DNA from: Clavibacter sepedonicus
GTDB taxonomy: Bacteria > Actinomycetota > Actinomycetes > Actinomycetales > Microbacteriaceae
Length of the DNA stretch: 64,000 nucleotides
Assembly (NCBI RefSeq): GCF_000069225.1
Contig: NC_010407.1
Coordinates: forward strand, 2,914,001 to 2,978,000
Direction: 5' to 3'
The notes below the pieces were generated by a model. It had not been told where the DNA came from. It made no database searches and saw only the letters and a program-made list of their open reading frames with translations. The translations under genes were made by a program, and so were the position numbers. Position 1 is the stretch's first letter. Each line of letters begins with the position of its first letter. Of the stretch, positions 54,752 to 62,528 are shown piece by piece.

Positions 54752-55210
54752 TCATCCCCGGGCGCGCACCAGCATCTCGTCGGTCTCCGTCGCCCGCCGC
54801 GTGACGCCCGCGTCGTCCACGTAGGCGTACGTGGTCGTCGTGTTCTCCCCCGTGCCGCGGTAGCCGAGCCGCTCGTACAGCGCGCGGGCCCGCGGGTTGT
54901 CGAGGCCGACGCCCACCGCGAGGGGCCCGGATCCGACGCGCTCCTCGGCCGCGCGCATGATCGCCGTGCCGATGCCGCGTCCGCGCTCGGCCTCGTCCAC
55001 CCGCAGGTTCCGCAGCTCGGGCACGTCGCCGCGCAGGTCGAGCTGGCCGGCGCCCACGGGACGGTCGCCGTCCCACGCGACCAGCAGCGTGGATCCGCCC
55101 GCCTCCTGCAGCGCCCACATGGCGCGCGCGAACCCGCGGCCGGGCGGCTCCTCCTGCTCGAGCCGCCCGACCTCCGAGGCCGCCAGCGCGCGGACCTCGA
55201 TCCCGGTCAC
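54752..55210 (-). CDS. GNAT-family N-acetyltransferase
   Basis: A 152-residue acetyltransferase. The acetyl-CoA loop is ERGRGIGTAIM after the strand LRNLRVDEAE. LAVGVGLDNPRARALYERLGY is the usual C-terminal segment. The acceptor substrate is unknown. The GTG start directly follows the putA stop, so it is probably the second gene of the putA transcript. Confidence 0.88.
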   Translation of the reverse strand: MTGIEVRALAASEVGRLEQEEPPGRGFARAMWALQEAGGSTLLVAWDGDRPVGAGQLDLRGDVPELRNLRVDEAERGRGIGTAIMRAAEERVGSGPLAVGVGLDNPRARALYERLGYRGTGENTTTTYAYVDDAGVTRRATETDEMLVRARG

Positions 55211-58200
55211 CTAGATGACCGCCTCGCTCCAGTCGTCCGGGTTGCCGAAGCGGTGGGCCGTGATGCTGATCGCCTGCTCGCGCAGGAACGTGAGCATCTC
55301 GACGCGGCCGGCCGCGGTGACCTCGTCGGCGAAGACCGCGACGTCGGGGGTGCCGCGAAGCGCATCGGACAGGGCGCGCGCCTCCACCAGCCGCGACGAG
55401 CGCGCGGCGACGAGCCTCACGCGCTCCGTCGCGATCCCGGACGCCGCGACCCGGGCGAGCCACGCGTCGTCCGTCTCGATGGTCACGTGCACGGTGGGCA
55501 GGTCGTCGAGCACCTGGCCGAGGCCGGCGGGCAGGATCCCCGGCACCGACACGTGCATCTCCGCGCGCGCGAGGCGCCCGGCCGCGAGCACCCGGAGCAG
55601 GTCGGCGAGCGCACCCGACTCGGTGAGCCGCACCGTGACGGGCAGCGGCCGGTAGCGGAACAGGTTCCGCTCGACGCCGAGGCCGCTCGGGTCCTTCACC
55701 TGGCCGAACTCGTCGTGCCAGGCGACCGCGTCGCTGAGCGCCGAGCGGCGGACCAGGTCGAAGTCCTCGTAGCGGATGGCGGGCTGCGCCGACTCGATGA
55801 GCTCCGTGACCCGCGGCGACAGCCCGCGCAGGTGCAGCGAGCTGGAGTGCCGACCGGCGTCCGCGACCCAGGTGCCCAAGCCCATGAGGTAGTTCGGGCC
55901 GCCGGCCTTGGTGCCGGATCCGACCGAGGAGCGCTTCCAGCCGCCGAACGGCTGGCGCTGCACGATCGCGCCCGTGATCCCGCGGTTCACGTAGAGGTTG
56001 CCGGCCTCCACGGTCTCGAGCCACTGCTCGAGCTCGCGCGCGTCGAGGCTGTGCAGGCCCGCGGTGAGGCCGTAGGGGATGGCGTTCTGGAAGCGGATCG
56101 CCTCCTCGAGCGTCCGCGCGCGCATCACGCCGAGCACGGGTCCAAAGAACTCGGTGAGGTGGAAGTACGACCCGGGCTTCACGCCGTCGCGGACGCCGGG
56201 CGACCAGAGGCGGCCGGTCTCGTCCATCTGCGACGGCTCGACGAGCCACTTCTCGCCGACGCCGAGCTGCGTGAGCGCGTGCTTGAGCTTGCCCGCGGCC
56301 GGCTCGATGATCGGGCCCATCTGCGTCGTCGGGTCCGACGGGTAGCCCACGCGCAGCGACGACACCGCGTCGGTGAGCTGCGTGAGGAAGCGGCGGGACT
56401 TCCCGACCGAGCCCACGAGGATCACGAGGCTCGCCGCCGAGCACTTCTGGCCCGCGTGGCCGAACGCGCTCTTCACGACGTCGGCCGCGGCCAGGTCGAG
56501 GTCGGCGCTGGGGGTCACGATGATGGCGTTCTTGCCGCTGGTCTCCGCGAGGAGCGGCAGATCCGAGCGCCAGGAACGGAAGACCTCGGCGGTCTCGTAG
56601 CCGCCCGTGAGGATCACGCGGTCGACCGCCGGGTGCGAGATGAGGTGCTCGCCGAACTCGGCCTCGCCCGCGTCGACGAGCGCCAGGAGCTCCCGCGGCA
56701 CGCCGGCCTCGCGGAGCGCCTCGACCAGCACGGCGCCGGAGCGGCGGGCCTGGCCGGCGGGCTTGACGACCACGCCGCTGCCGGACGCGAGGGCCGCGAG
56801 CATGCTGCCCGCGGGGATCGCGACGGGGAAGTTCCACGGCGGCGCCACGACGGTGACGCGCGACGGCACGAACCGGGCGCCCTGCACGCGGTCGAGCTCG
56901 CGGGCGCGCTCAGCGTAGTAGTGCGCGAAGTCCACGGCCTCGCTGACCTCGGGGTCGGCCTCGGCGATGGTCTTGCCGGTCTCGGACGTCATCACCTCGA
57001 TGAGGCGCGCGCGGTTGCGCTCGATCGCGACGCCCACGCGGTGCAGGAGCGCGGCACGCTGGTCGCCGGGGCGGGCACCCCAGCGGGCTGCCGCGGTGCG
57101 GACGCCGTCGATGATGTCGTCCAGCTGCTCCGTGGAGTCGATGCGCGCGGCCTCGATGGTCGCGACGCCCAGCTGCGAGGCCTCCACGCGCGACAGGATC
57201 TCGCGGCCCCAGGCGCGGTTCGTCGGCAGCGCCGGATCCGTGTCGGCCGCGTTGTGGAACGGCGTCGCGGAGGCGTCGGGGTCCACGAGCGCGTCGGGCG
57301 TCAGCAGCGAGCCGCGCGTGAAGCCCTGGACCACGCTCGTGAGCTGCGGGTCGACCTCCTCCTCGGGCTCGGCGGGCGTCTCCGGCTCGGCGAGCGGATC
57401 CACGTCGTCGAGCTCCGGCGGGAAGCGGCGGTCCTGCGTGCGGTTCGGCGCGGGGACGGTGTCGTCGACGCCGGCGAGCGACGCGCGGAACCGCGACTCC
57501 TCGCGCGCGAACAGCTCAGCCGACGTGCTCAGCTCGAACACCGCCGACATGAAGTTCTCCTGGCTCGCGTTCTCCTCCAGGCGGCGGATGAGGTACGAGA
57601 TGGCCACGTCGAACTCGGTCGGGTGCACGACGGGCGTGTAGAGCAGCAGCCCGCCGACCGTGCGCTTCACGGCCTCGGCCTGGCCGGTCGCCATGCCGAG
57701 GAGCATCTCGAACTCGATCCGGTCGGTCACGCCGCGCTCCTCGGCGAGCAGCCACGCGTAGGCGACGTCGAAGAGGTTGTGGCCGGCGACCCCGACCTTC
57801 ACGGCGTCGGCCGCGGCGGGCTGGAGCGCGTGCTCGAGCATGCGCTTGTAGTGCGTGTCGGTCTGCTCCTTCGTGGACCAGGTGGCGACGGGCCAGTCGT
57901 GCATCCGGCCGTCGACCTGCTCCATCGCGAGGTTCGCGCCCTTGACGATACGCACCTTGATGGGCGCGCCGCCCGCCGCGCGACGCTCCTGCGCCCAGGC
58001 GGTGAGTCGCTGCAGGCCGGCGAGCGCGTCGGGCAGGTACGCCTGCAGCACGATCCCGGCCTCGAGGTCCTTCACCTGCGGCTGGTCGAGCACGCGCGTG
58101 AACACCTCGATGGTGAGGTCGAGGTCCTTGTACTCCTCCATGTCGAGGTTGATGAACTTCGGGGTCGCGGCCTCCGACGCCAGCTCGTACAGCGGGGTGA

Positions 58201-58870
58201 GCCGCTCGACGACCTTGTCAACGGCCTCGTCGAACGCCCACATCGACAGCTGCGACACGACGCTCGACACCTTGATGGAGACGTAGTCGACGTCGTCGCG
58301 GGCGAGCAGCTCGCGCGTGCCCGCCAGGCGGCGCGCGGCCTCCTTCTCGCCGAGCACGGCCTCGCCGAGCAGGTTGAGGTTGAGGCGGGATCCGCCCTCG
58401 CGCAGCTTCTGGATGGCCGGCCCGAGCTTCTCGCTCGTCGCGTCGACGATGAGGTGCCCGACCATCTCGCGCAGCACGCGGCGCGCGACCGGGACGACGA
58501 TCTGCGGGAGGACCAGGCCGAGGATGCCGCCCGCGCGGATCGCGCCCTGCATGTACCAGGGCAGGAACCCGGGGGTCTTGGCGGTGAGCGCGGCGAGGCT
58601 GTTGCCGGCGACCGGGAGGTCCTCGGGGCGCACGACCCGGTCGACGAAGCCGATGGTGAAGTCGAGGCCGTTCTCGTCCTTGAGGACGCCCGCGAGGCGC
58701 TCGGCCGAGGGATCCGCGGGGTGCTGGGCCGCCTCGGCGAGCCACGTGCGCACGAGGGCGACGGACCGGTCGGCGAGCGCCTCGCGATCCGGAGCGGCGG
58801 ATGCGCCGTCGATCGTCGGGGACTGCGCCGTCGTGGAGGCGGATGCGGTCTCGGGGCCGGATGCGGTCAT
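55211..58870 (-). CDS. putA: Bifunctional proline dehydrogenase / P5C dehydrogenase PutA
   Basis: A 1,219-residue enzyme that oxidises proline to glutamate via P5C. Residues ~30-470 are the FAD proline dehydrogenase barrel (INLDMEEYKDLDLTIEVF, LQAYLPDAL, VRIVKGANLAMEQ, EFEMLLGMA, and YLIRRLEENASQENF with the substrate-binding RRxEN). Residues ~530-1030 are the aldehyde dehydrogenase: PPWNFPVAIPAG, catalytic Glu in LLAETSGKNA, catalytic Cys in GHAGQKCSAAS, and FGPVLGVMRA. The C-terminal ~190 residues are a further conserved domain. There is no RHH DNA-binding domain, so regulation is left to the divergent LysR protein. Confidence 0.96.
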   Translation of the reverse strand: MTASGPETASASTTAQSPTIDGASAAPDREALADRSVALVRTWLAEAAQHPADPSAERLAGVLKDENGLDFTIGFVDRVVRPEDLPVAGNSLAALTAKTPGFLPWYMQGAIRAGGILGLVLPQIVVPVARRVLREMVGHLIVDATSEKLGPAIQKLREGGSRLNLNLLGEAVLGEKEAARRLAGTRELLARDDVDYVSIKVSSVVSQLSMWAFDEAVDKVVERLTPLYELASEAATPKFINLDMEEYKDLDLTIEVFTRVLDQPQVKDLEAGIVLQAYLPDALAGLQRLTAWAQERRAAGGAPIKVRIVKGANLAMEQVDGRMHDWPVATWSTKEQTDTHYKRMLEHALQPAAADAVKVGVAGHNLFDVAYAWLLAEERGVTDRIEFEMLLGMATGQAEAVKRTVGGLLLYTPVVHPTEFDVAISYLIRRLEENASQENFMSAVFELSTSAELFAREESRFRASLAGVDDTVPAPNRTQDRRFPPELDDVDPLAEPETPAEPEEEVDPQLTSVVQGFTRGSLLTPDALVDPDASATPFHNAADTDPALPTNRAWGREILSRVEASQLGVATIEAARIDSTEQLDDIIDGVRTAAARWGARPGDQRAALLHRVGVAIERNRARLIEVMTSETGKTIAEADPEVSEAVDFAHYYAERARELDRVQGARFVPSRVTVVAPPWNFPVAIPAGSMLAALASGSGVVVKPAGQARRSGAVLVEALREAGVPRELLALVDAGEAEFGEHLISHPAVDRVILTGGYETAEVFRSWRSDLPLLAETSGKNAIIVTPSADLDLAAADVVKSAFGHAGQKCSAASLVILVGSVGKSRRFLTQLTDAVSSLRVGYPSDPTTQMGPIIEPAAGKLKHALTQLGVGEKWLVEPSQMDETGRLWSPGVRDGVKPGSYFHLTEFFGPVLGVMRARTLEEAIRFQNAIPYGLTAGLHSLDARELEQWLETVEAGNLYVNRGITGAIVQRQPFGGWKRSSVGSGTKAGGPNYLMGLGTWVADAGRHSSSLHLRGLSPRVTELIESAQPAIRYEDFDLVRRSALSDAVAWHDEFGQVKDPSGLGVERNLFRYRPLPVTVRLTESGALADLLRVLAAGRLARAEMHVSVPGILPAGLGQVLDDLPTVHVTIETDDAWLARVAASGIATERVRLVAARSSRLVEARALSDALRGTPDVAVFADEVTAAGRVEMLTFLREQAISITAHRFGNPDDWSEAVI

Positions 58871-58937
58871 GCGGGAACCTCTTCGTCTCAGGTGGGCCGG
58901 AGCCCCGGCGTCGGCCGCGCTGCGGGCGCGTCCTCCC

Positions 58938-58989
58938 AGTGTGGGACCACACTCTCATCGGATGCGCTGAACGTTTCCGATGATCATCG
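58938..58989. promoter_or_regulatory. Operator candidates between putA and the LysR gene
   Basis: Two perfect dyads in the 170-base divergent region: AGTGTGG-GA-CCACACT at 58938-58953, and the 12-bp palindrome CGATGATCATCG at 58978-58989. A further CCGATGAT half-site lies near 59000. The first is placed to control putA; the second lies midway and closer to the LysR gene. Either could be the LysR site. Confidence 0.5.
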
Positions 58990-59040
58990 TGCGGCCCTGC
59001 CGATGATTCCACGCTCGCCTGACATCCCCGGGAGGCGCAC

Positions 59041-59943
59041 GTGCTCGAGATGCGACGACTGCGGCTCCTGCGCGAGCTCAAGCTCCGCGGCACGATCGGC
59101 GCGGTCGCCGACGCGCTCTCGTTCAGCCCGTCGTCGGTGTCGCAGCAGCTCGCGCAGCTCGAGCGCGAGGCGGGCGTCCCGCTGCTGCGCCGGGTCGGCC
59201 GGCGGGTCGTGCTCACGCCGCAGGCTGAGATCCTCGTCGAGCACACGACGGCGCTGCTCGAGCGGCTGGAGCGGGCGGAGACCGAGGTGAACGCGTCGCT
59301 CGCGAACGTGTCCGGCACGATCCGCGTGGCCGCGTTCCAGTCGGCGCTGCTCGCGCTCGTGCCGCCCGCGCTCACGATCCTCCGCGACGACTACCCCGAC
59401 CTGCGGGTCGAGATCACGATGCGCGAGCCGGAGTCGGGCCTGCACGACGTGTGGGCGCGCGACCACGACCTCGTCATCGCCGAGCAGTACCCGGCGCACG
59501 CGGCACCCCGGCCGGCCGACCTCGACCGCGAGGAGCTGTGCGTGGATCCGCTCCGCCTCGGCCTCCCGCCCGGCCGCGACGACGTCCGGTCCATCTCCGA
59601 CGCGCGCCGCCTGCCCTGGGTGATGGAGCCCGCGGGCACGGCGTCGCGCCACTTCGCCGAGCAGGTGTGCCGGGTCGCGGGCTTCGAGCCGGACGTGCGG
59701 TACGTGACGGCCGACCTGCAGGCGCACATCGACCTGGTGCGCGGCGGGCACGCGGCGTCCGTGCTGCCGGATCTGGTGTGGGCCGGACGCGAGCCCGACG
59801 TGCGGCTGATCGGCCTGCCCGGCTCGCCGCGGCGCACGGTCTTCACGTCGTCGCGCGTGGGCAGCCTCGACCGGCCGGGGATCCGCGCCTGCCGCGACGC
59901 CCTCGCGCGCGCGGTCGAGGACATGGGGCCGGTCGCAGGCTGA
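59041..59943 (+). CDS. LysR-family regulator, probable control of putA
   Basis: A 300-residue LysR-type regulator. The winged helix is RLRLLRELKLRGTIGAVADALSFSPSSVSQQLAQLEREAGVPLLRRVGRRVVLTP. The effector domain begins VSGTIRVAAFQSALLALVPPAL. It is transcribed away from putA across 170 bases, the classic arrangement for a LysR activator of its neighbour, so proline or P5C is the likely effector (inference). It starts at GTG after GGGAGG and ends before a strong terminator. Confidence 0.9.
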   Translation: MLEMRRLRLLRELKLRGTIGAVADALSFSPSSVSQQLAQLEREAGVPLLRRVGRRVVLTPQAEILVEHTTALLERLERAETEVNASLANVSGTIRVAAFQSALLALVPPALTILRDDYPDLRVEITMREPESGLHDVWARDHDLVIAEQYPAHAAPRPADLDREELCVDPLRLGLPPGRDDVRSISDARRLPWVMEPAGTASRHFAEQVCRVAGFEPDVRYVTADLQAHIDLVRGGHAASVLPDLVWAGREPDVRLIGLPGSPRRTVFTSSRVGSLDRPGIRACRDALARAVEDMGPVAG

Positions 59944-59959
59944 GCCGTCGGCGCACCGA

Positions 59960-60002
59960 CGACGACGGGCCCGGATCCGCGGGGGATCCGGGCCCGTCGT
60001 CG
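59960..60002. terminator. Bidirectional terminator
   Basis: A 19-bp perfect stem (arm CGACGACGGGCCCGGATCC) with a 5-base loop GCGGG, between the LysR gene (plus) and the CopC gene (minus). Confidence 0.85.
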
Positions 60003-60016
60003 CGGGTGGCGTGCGG

Positions 60017-60865
60017 TCAGGCGCCGGGCGGTCCGCCGTCACGCGGGGTGTCGCCGTCGGCGTCGTCCGTCGCGGCCGCCGCGGCGGGCTTCCGCCGACC
60101 GGTCACCACGATGAGCACGACCGCGGCCGCCGCGAGCACGACGATGCCGATGCCCACGCCGACGATGACGCCGAGGTAGGGCGCGACGCCCTGCTCCTGC
60201 CCGGCCGCGGTGCCCGGGTCCGCGGCGGACGTGTCCGCGCCGCCGGTGCCGCCGGACGCGGTGCCGCCCGACGAGGCCGCGCCGGATCCGGCCGCCCCCT
60301 CCTGCGCCGCGGCGCAGCCCGGGCCGTCGGCCGTGCCCGCCGACGCCGTCGCGCCCGCGGGCGCCTGGTACGTGAACGCGATCGAGTCGGAGACCGGATG
60401 CCCGTCCGCCGAGACCACGCGCCACGTGACCGTGTACTGGCCGGATCCGCCGAGCGCGACCGGCACGGTGACCGAGCGTCCGGAGTCCGTCGCGCAGCCG
60501 GTCTCGAAGTGCCTGCCCTGGCCGTCCGGTCCCGTCACCTGCACGACGGACGAGCCGCCCGCGGGCGCGGAGCCGGTCGACGCGTCGCCGCCGGCACCGC
60601 CCGCCGCGGCGAGGTCGAGGATCACGTCGTTGAAGGTCAGCGTGACCTCCGACGGCGGCGCGTCGATCGTGGATCCGGCCGCGGGCGAGCTCGACACGAG
60701 GTAGTTGTGCGCGGACGCCGACAGCGCGCCATCGGGCCCGCTCCCCTGCGCGAGACCCGCGAGCGCGAGCGCCCCGGTCGCGAGCGCGGCACCGGCGACC
60801 GCCGCGGCGAGCCGCCGGAGCGGACGCCGACCGGTGCGGGTCGGGATCCGGTCCCCGGGCGTCAC
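60017..60865 (-). CDS. copC: CopC-domain copper-handling protein
   Basis: A 282-residue exported, membrane-anchored protein. The leader is RRLAAAVAGAALATGALALAG. The CopC beta domain spans ~50-170, starting SAHNYLVSSSPAAGSTIDAPPSEVTLTFN with the N-terminal His ligand and ending VVSADGHPVSDSIAFTYQAP with a second His. A Gly/Ser/Ala-rich linker leads to one C-terminal helix (YLGVIVGVGIGIVVLAAAAVVLIVV). It overlaps the YcnI gene by four bases. Copper delivery or resistance is the usual role. Confidence 0.88.
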   Translation of the reverse strand: MTPGDRIPTRTGRRPLRRLAAAVAGAALATGALALAGLAQGSGPDGALSASAHNYLVSSSPAAGSTIDAPPSEVTLTFNDVILDLAAAGGAGGDASTGSAPAGGSSVVQVTGPDGQGRHFETGCATDSGRSVTVPVALGGSGQYTVTWRVVSADGHPVSDSIAFTYQAPAGATASAGTADGPGCAAAQEGAAGSGAASSGGTASGGTGGADTSAADPGTAAGQEQGVAPYLGVIVGVGIGIVVLAAAAVVLIVVTGRRKPAAAAATDDADGDTPRDGGPPGA

Positions 60866-61626
60866 GCCTGGCCGCCGCCCTCGCGGCGCGCGCGGGTGAG
60901 GGCGAAGACCGCGACCACGAGGGCGACCGCGCCGAGGGCGAGCCCGCCCACGCCGAGGCCGACCGCGACCGCGCTGCTCGTGGCGCTCGTGTCGGACGCC
61001 GCCGTCGTGACGGTCGCGTCGGGCGCCGCGGTGGTCGTCACGGCGCTCATGGAGTCGGCGGGCGGGGCGTCGTCCACGTAGAGCGTGGGCGCGGGGTGCT
61101 CCGGCTCCTCACCGGAGGCCGGGGTCGTCTGGTCCCAGTCGACGACGGATCCGTCCGAGTAGCCCTGGTGCGCGGGGAGCATGATGCTGCCGGTGTCGGG
61201 CACGGGTCCGACGGAGACCGTGAAGCGCTGGAACTCGCCGGCCTTGATGCCCACGCCGTCGTCCGCGGTCCACGTGACCTCGACGGGCGCGTCGGTGATG
61301 GTCGCGTCGTCGGTCTTCACCGGGGTGTCGAGCTTCTCGGTCGTGACCTTGGCGGTCCAGCCGGGCACGGGCTCGGTGGAGAGGCTCGAGAACGGGGCGT
61401 CCTTCGGCAGGTCGACCGTGACGCTCGTGGTCGTCGCGGTCGCGGACTCGGTGGGGACCTTGAAGGTCAGCGTGCTGTAGCTGCCGGCGGCCGCCTGGTC
61501 GGGCGAGACGCGCACGTGCGCGGAGGCTGCGAGCGGCACGGCGACGGCGAGCGCGACGCCGCCGATGAGCGCGGTGGCCGAGCGGAGGATCCGGCGGCGG
61601 GGACGGGAGGGGGATGAGGTGGTCAT
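60862..61626 (-). CDS. YcnI-domain (DUF1775) copper-associated protein
   Basis: A 254-residue exported protein. After the signal peptide the mature part begins AHVRVSPDQAAAGSYSTLTFKVPTES, placing a His at the mature N-terminus as in YcnI copper-binding proteins. The domain continues through VPGWTAKVTTEKLDTPVKT, VEVTWTADDGVGIKAGEFQRFTVSVGP and IMLPAHQGYSDGSVVDW. One C-terminal helix anchors it. It is the first of the YcnI-CopC pair; the stop overlaps the CopC start. Confidence 0.9.
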   Translation of the reverse strand: MTTSSPSRPRRRILRSATALIGGVALAVAVPLAASAHVRVSPDQAAAGSYSTLTFKVPTESATATTTSVTVDLPKDAPFSSLSTEPVPGWTAKVTTEKLDTPVKTDDATITDAPVEVTWTADDGVGIKAGEFQRFTVSVGPVPDTGSIMLPAHQGYSDGSVVDWDQTTPASGEEPEHPAPTLYVDDAPPADSMSAVTTTAAPDATVTTAASDTSATSSAVAVGLGVGGLALGAVALVVAVFALTRARREGGGQA

Positions 61627-61799
61627 GTGCGGGTGTCCTGTTCCGGGCCGCGCGGAGCGGCCCCGGGAGCGGACGCGGCGGTGCCGGCGTCCGGTGAGGG
61701 AAGGTGAGGGGCGGGCGATGCGCGGGGCATCGCGTCCGCGGCGCGAGCGGGCTCGCGTGGTGGGCCGGGATCCGCGGGTCGCGGGATCCGGCCGGCGCG

Positions 61800-62456
61800 T
61801 CAGGCTGCGGCGAGCGCGCGGGCGCGCGGCGGGCCGCGGTGCCGCAGGCGGCCGAGCCGGGCGCAGCGGTCGCGCAGCGCCAGCGGCGCGCGGACAGCCC
61901 GGGCGAGCGCGGTGTCGCGCCGCCCCTCGGGCCGGAGGAACGGGATCGCGAGGGCGAGCACGACCCGGAGGCCGGTGGCCTGGACGAGCGCGCGGATGGC
62001 CGCCTCGCCGTGCCGCAGCGCGAGCACGGTGACGACGAGGGCGGCGCCGTGCGAGAGGAGCATGCCGGGGGCGATCGCGCCGCCTGCGCCCGAGGGGACG
62101 GCGTCGAGGCCCGGGATCGCCAGCGCCGACGCGCCGTGCCCCATGCCCGCGTGCGGATCCGCCGCGACGGACGCCCCGGTCGCGTCGCCCGCCGCCGTGA
62201 ACAGGCCGTGGAAGAGGAGCTGGCTGACGCCCACCGCGGCGACGAGGCGCCACAGCGCGGTGCGCGTGCCGGCGAGCGCGATGGCCGCGAGCGACGCGAG
62301 CGCGAGCCCGAACGCCACGACGCCCCACGCGGGAGCGGCCCCGCCGCCGGCCTCGTGGAAGAGGGCGGCCACGAACGTGGCGGTGGTGGATGCGGCGAGC
62401 CCCCGGATCACGCGCTGGACGCGCGGCGGGATCGGGTTCGGGGACGGGGCGGGCAT
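61800..62456 (-). CDS. Membrane protein of the copper operon
   Basis: A 218-residue integral membrane protein with about five helices (GLAASTTATFVAALFHEAGG, GVVAFGLALASLAAIALAG, RLVAAVGVSQLLFHGLFTAAG, MLLSHGAALVVTVLALRHGEA) and a small His/Met-rich loop (ADPHAGMGHGASA) that could bind copper. It lies upstream of ycnI-copC on the same strand, separated by 173 bases in which I see no gene. This kind of protein often accompanies YcnI and CopC. The Arg-rich C-terminus is cytoplasmic. Confidence 0.72.
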   Translation of the reverse strand: MPAPSPNPIPPRVQRVIRGLAASTTATFVAALFHEAGGGAAPAWGVVAFGLALASLAAIALAGTRTALWRLVAAVGVSQLLFHGLFTAAGDATGASVAADPHAGMGHGASALAIPGLDAVPSGAGGAIAPGMLLSHGAALVVTVLALRHGEAAIRALVQATGLRVVLALAIPFLRPEGRRDTALARAVRAPLALRDRCARLGRLRHRGPPRARALAAA

Positions 62457-62528
62457 CGACAGCGAGTGTAGAGGAGCGGCCCGGGAGGACGCGGCGACGG
62501 CGGAGGGGCCGCCGTCGCCGCGCCTCGC

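Noticed and set aside
54509..59290. 1,593-codon open frame antisense to putA
   Set aside because: Low-complexity Arg/Ala/His product that mirrors a well-defined PutA gene; no plausible start or ribosome site.
61627..61799. Small gene or riboswitch between the copper membrane protein and ycnI
   Set aside because: Only GC-rich sequence with no ribosome site, conserved stem set or coding pattern that I can defend.
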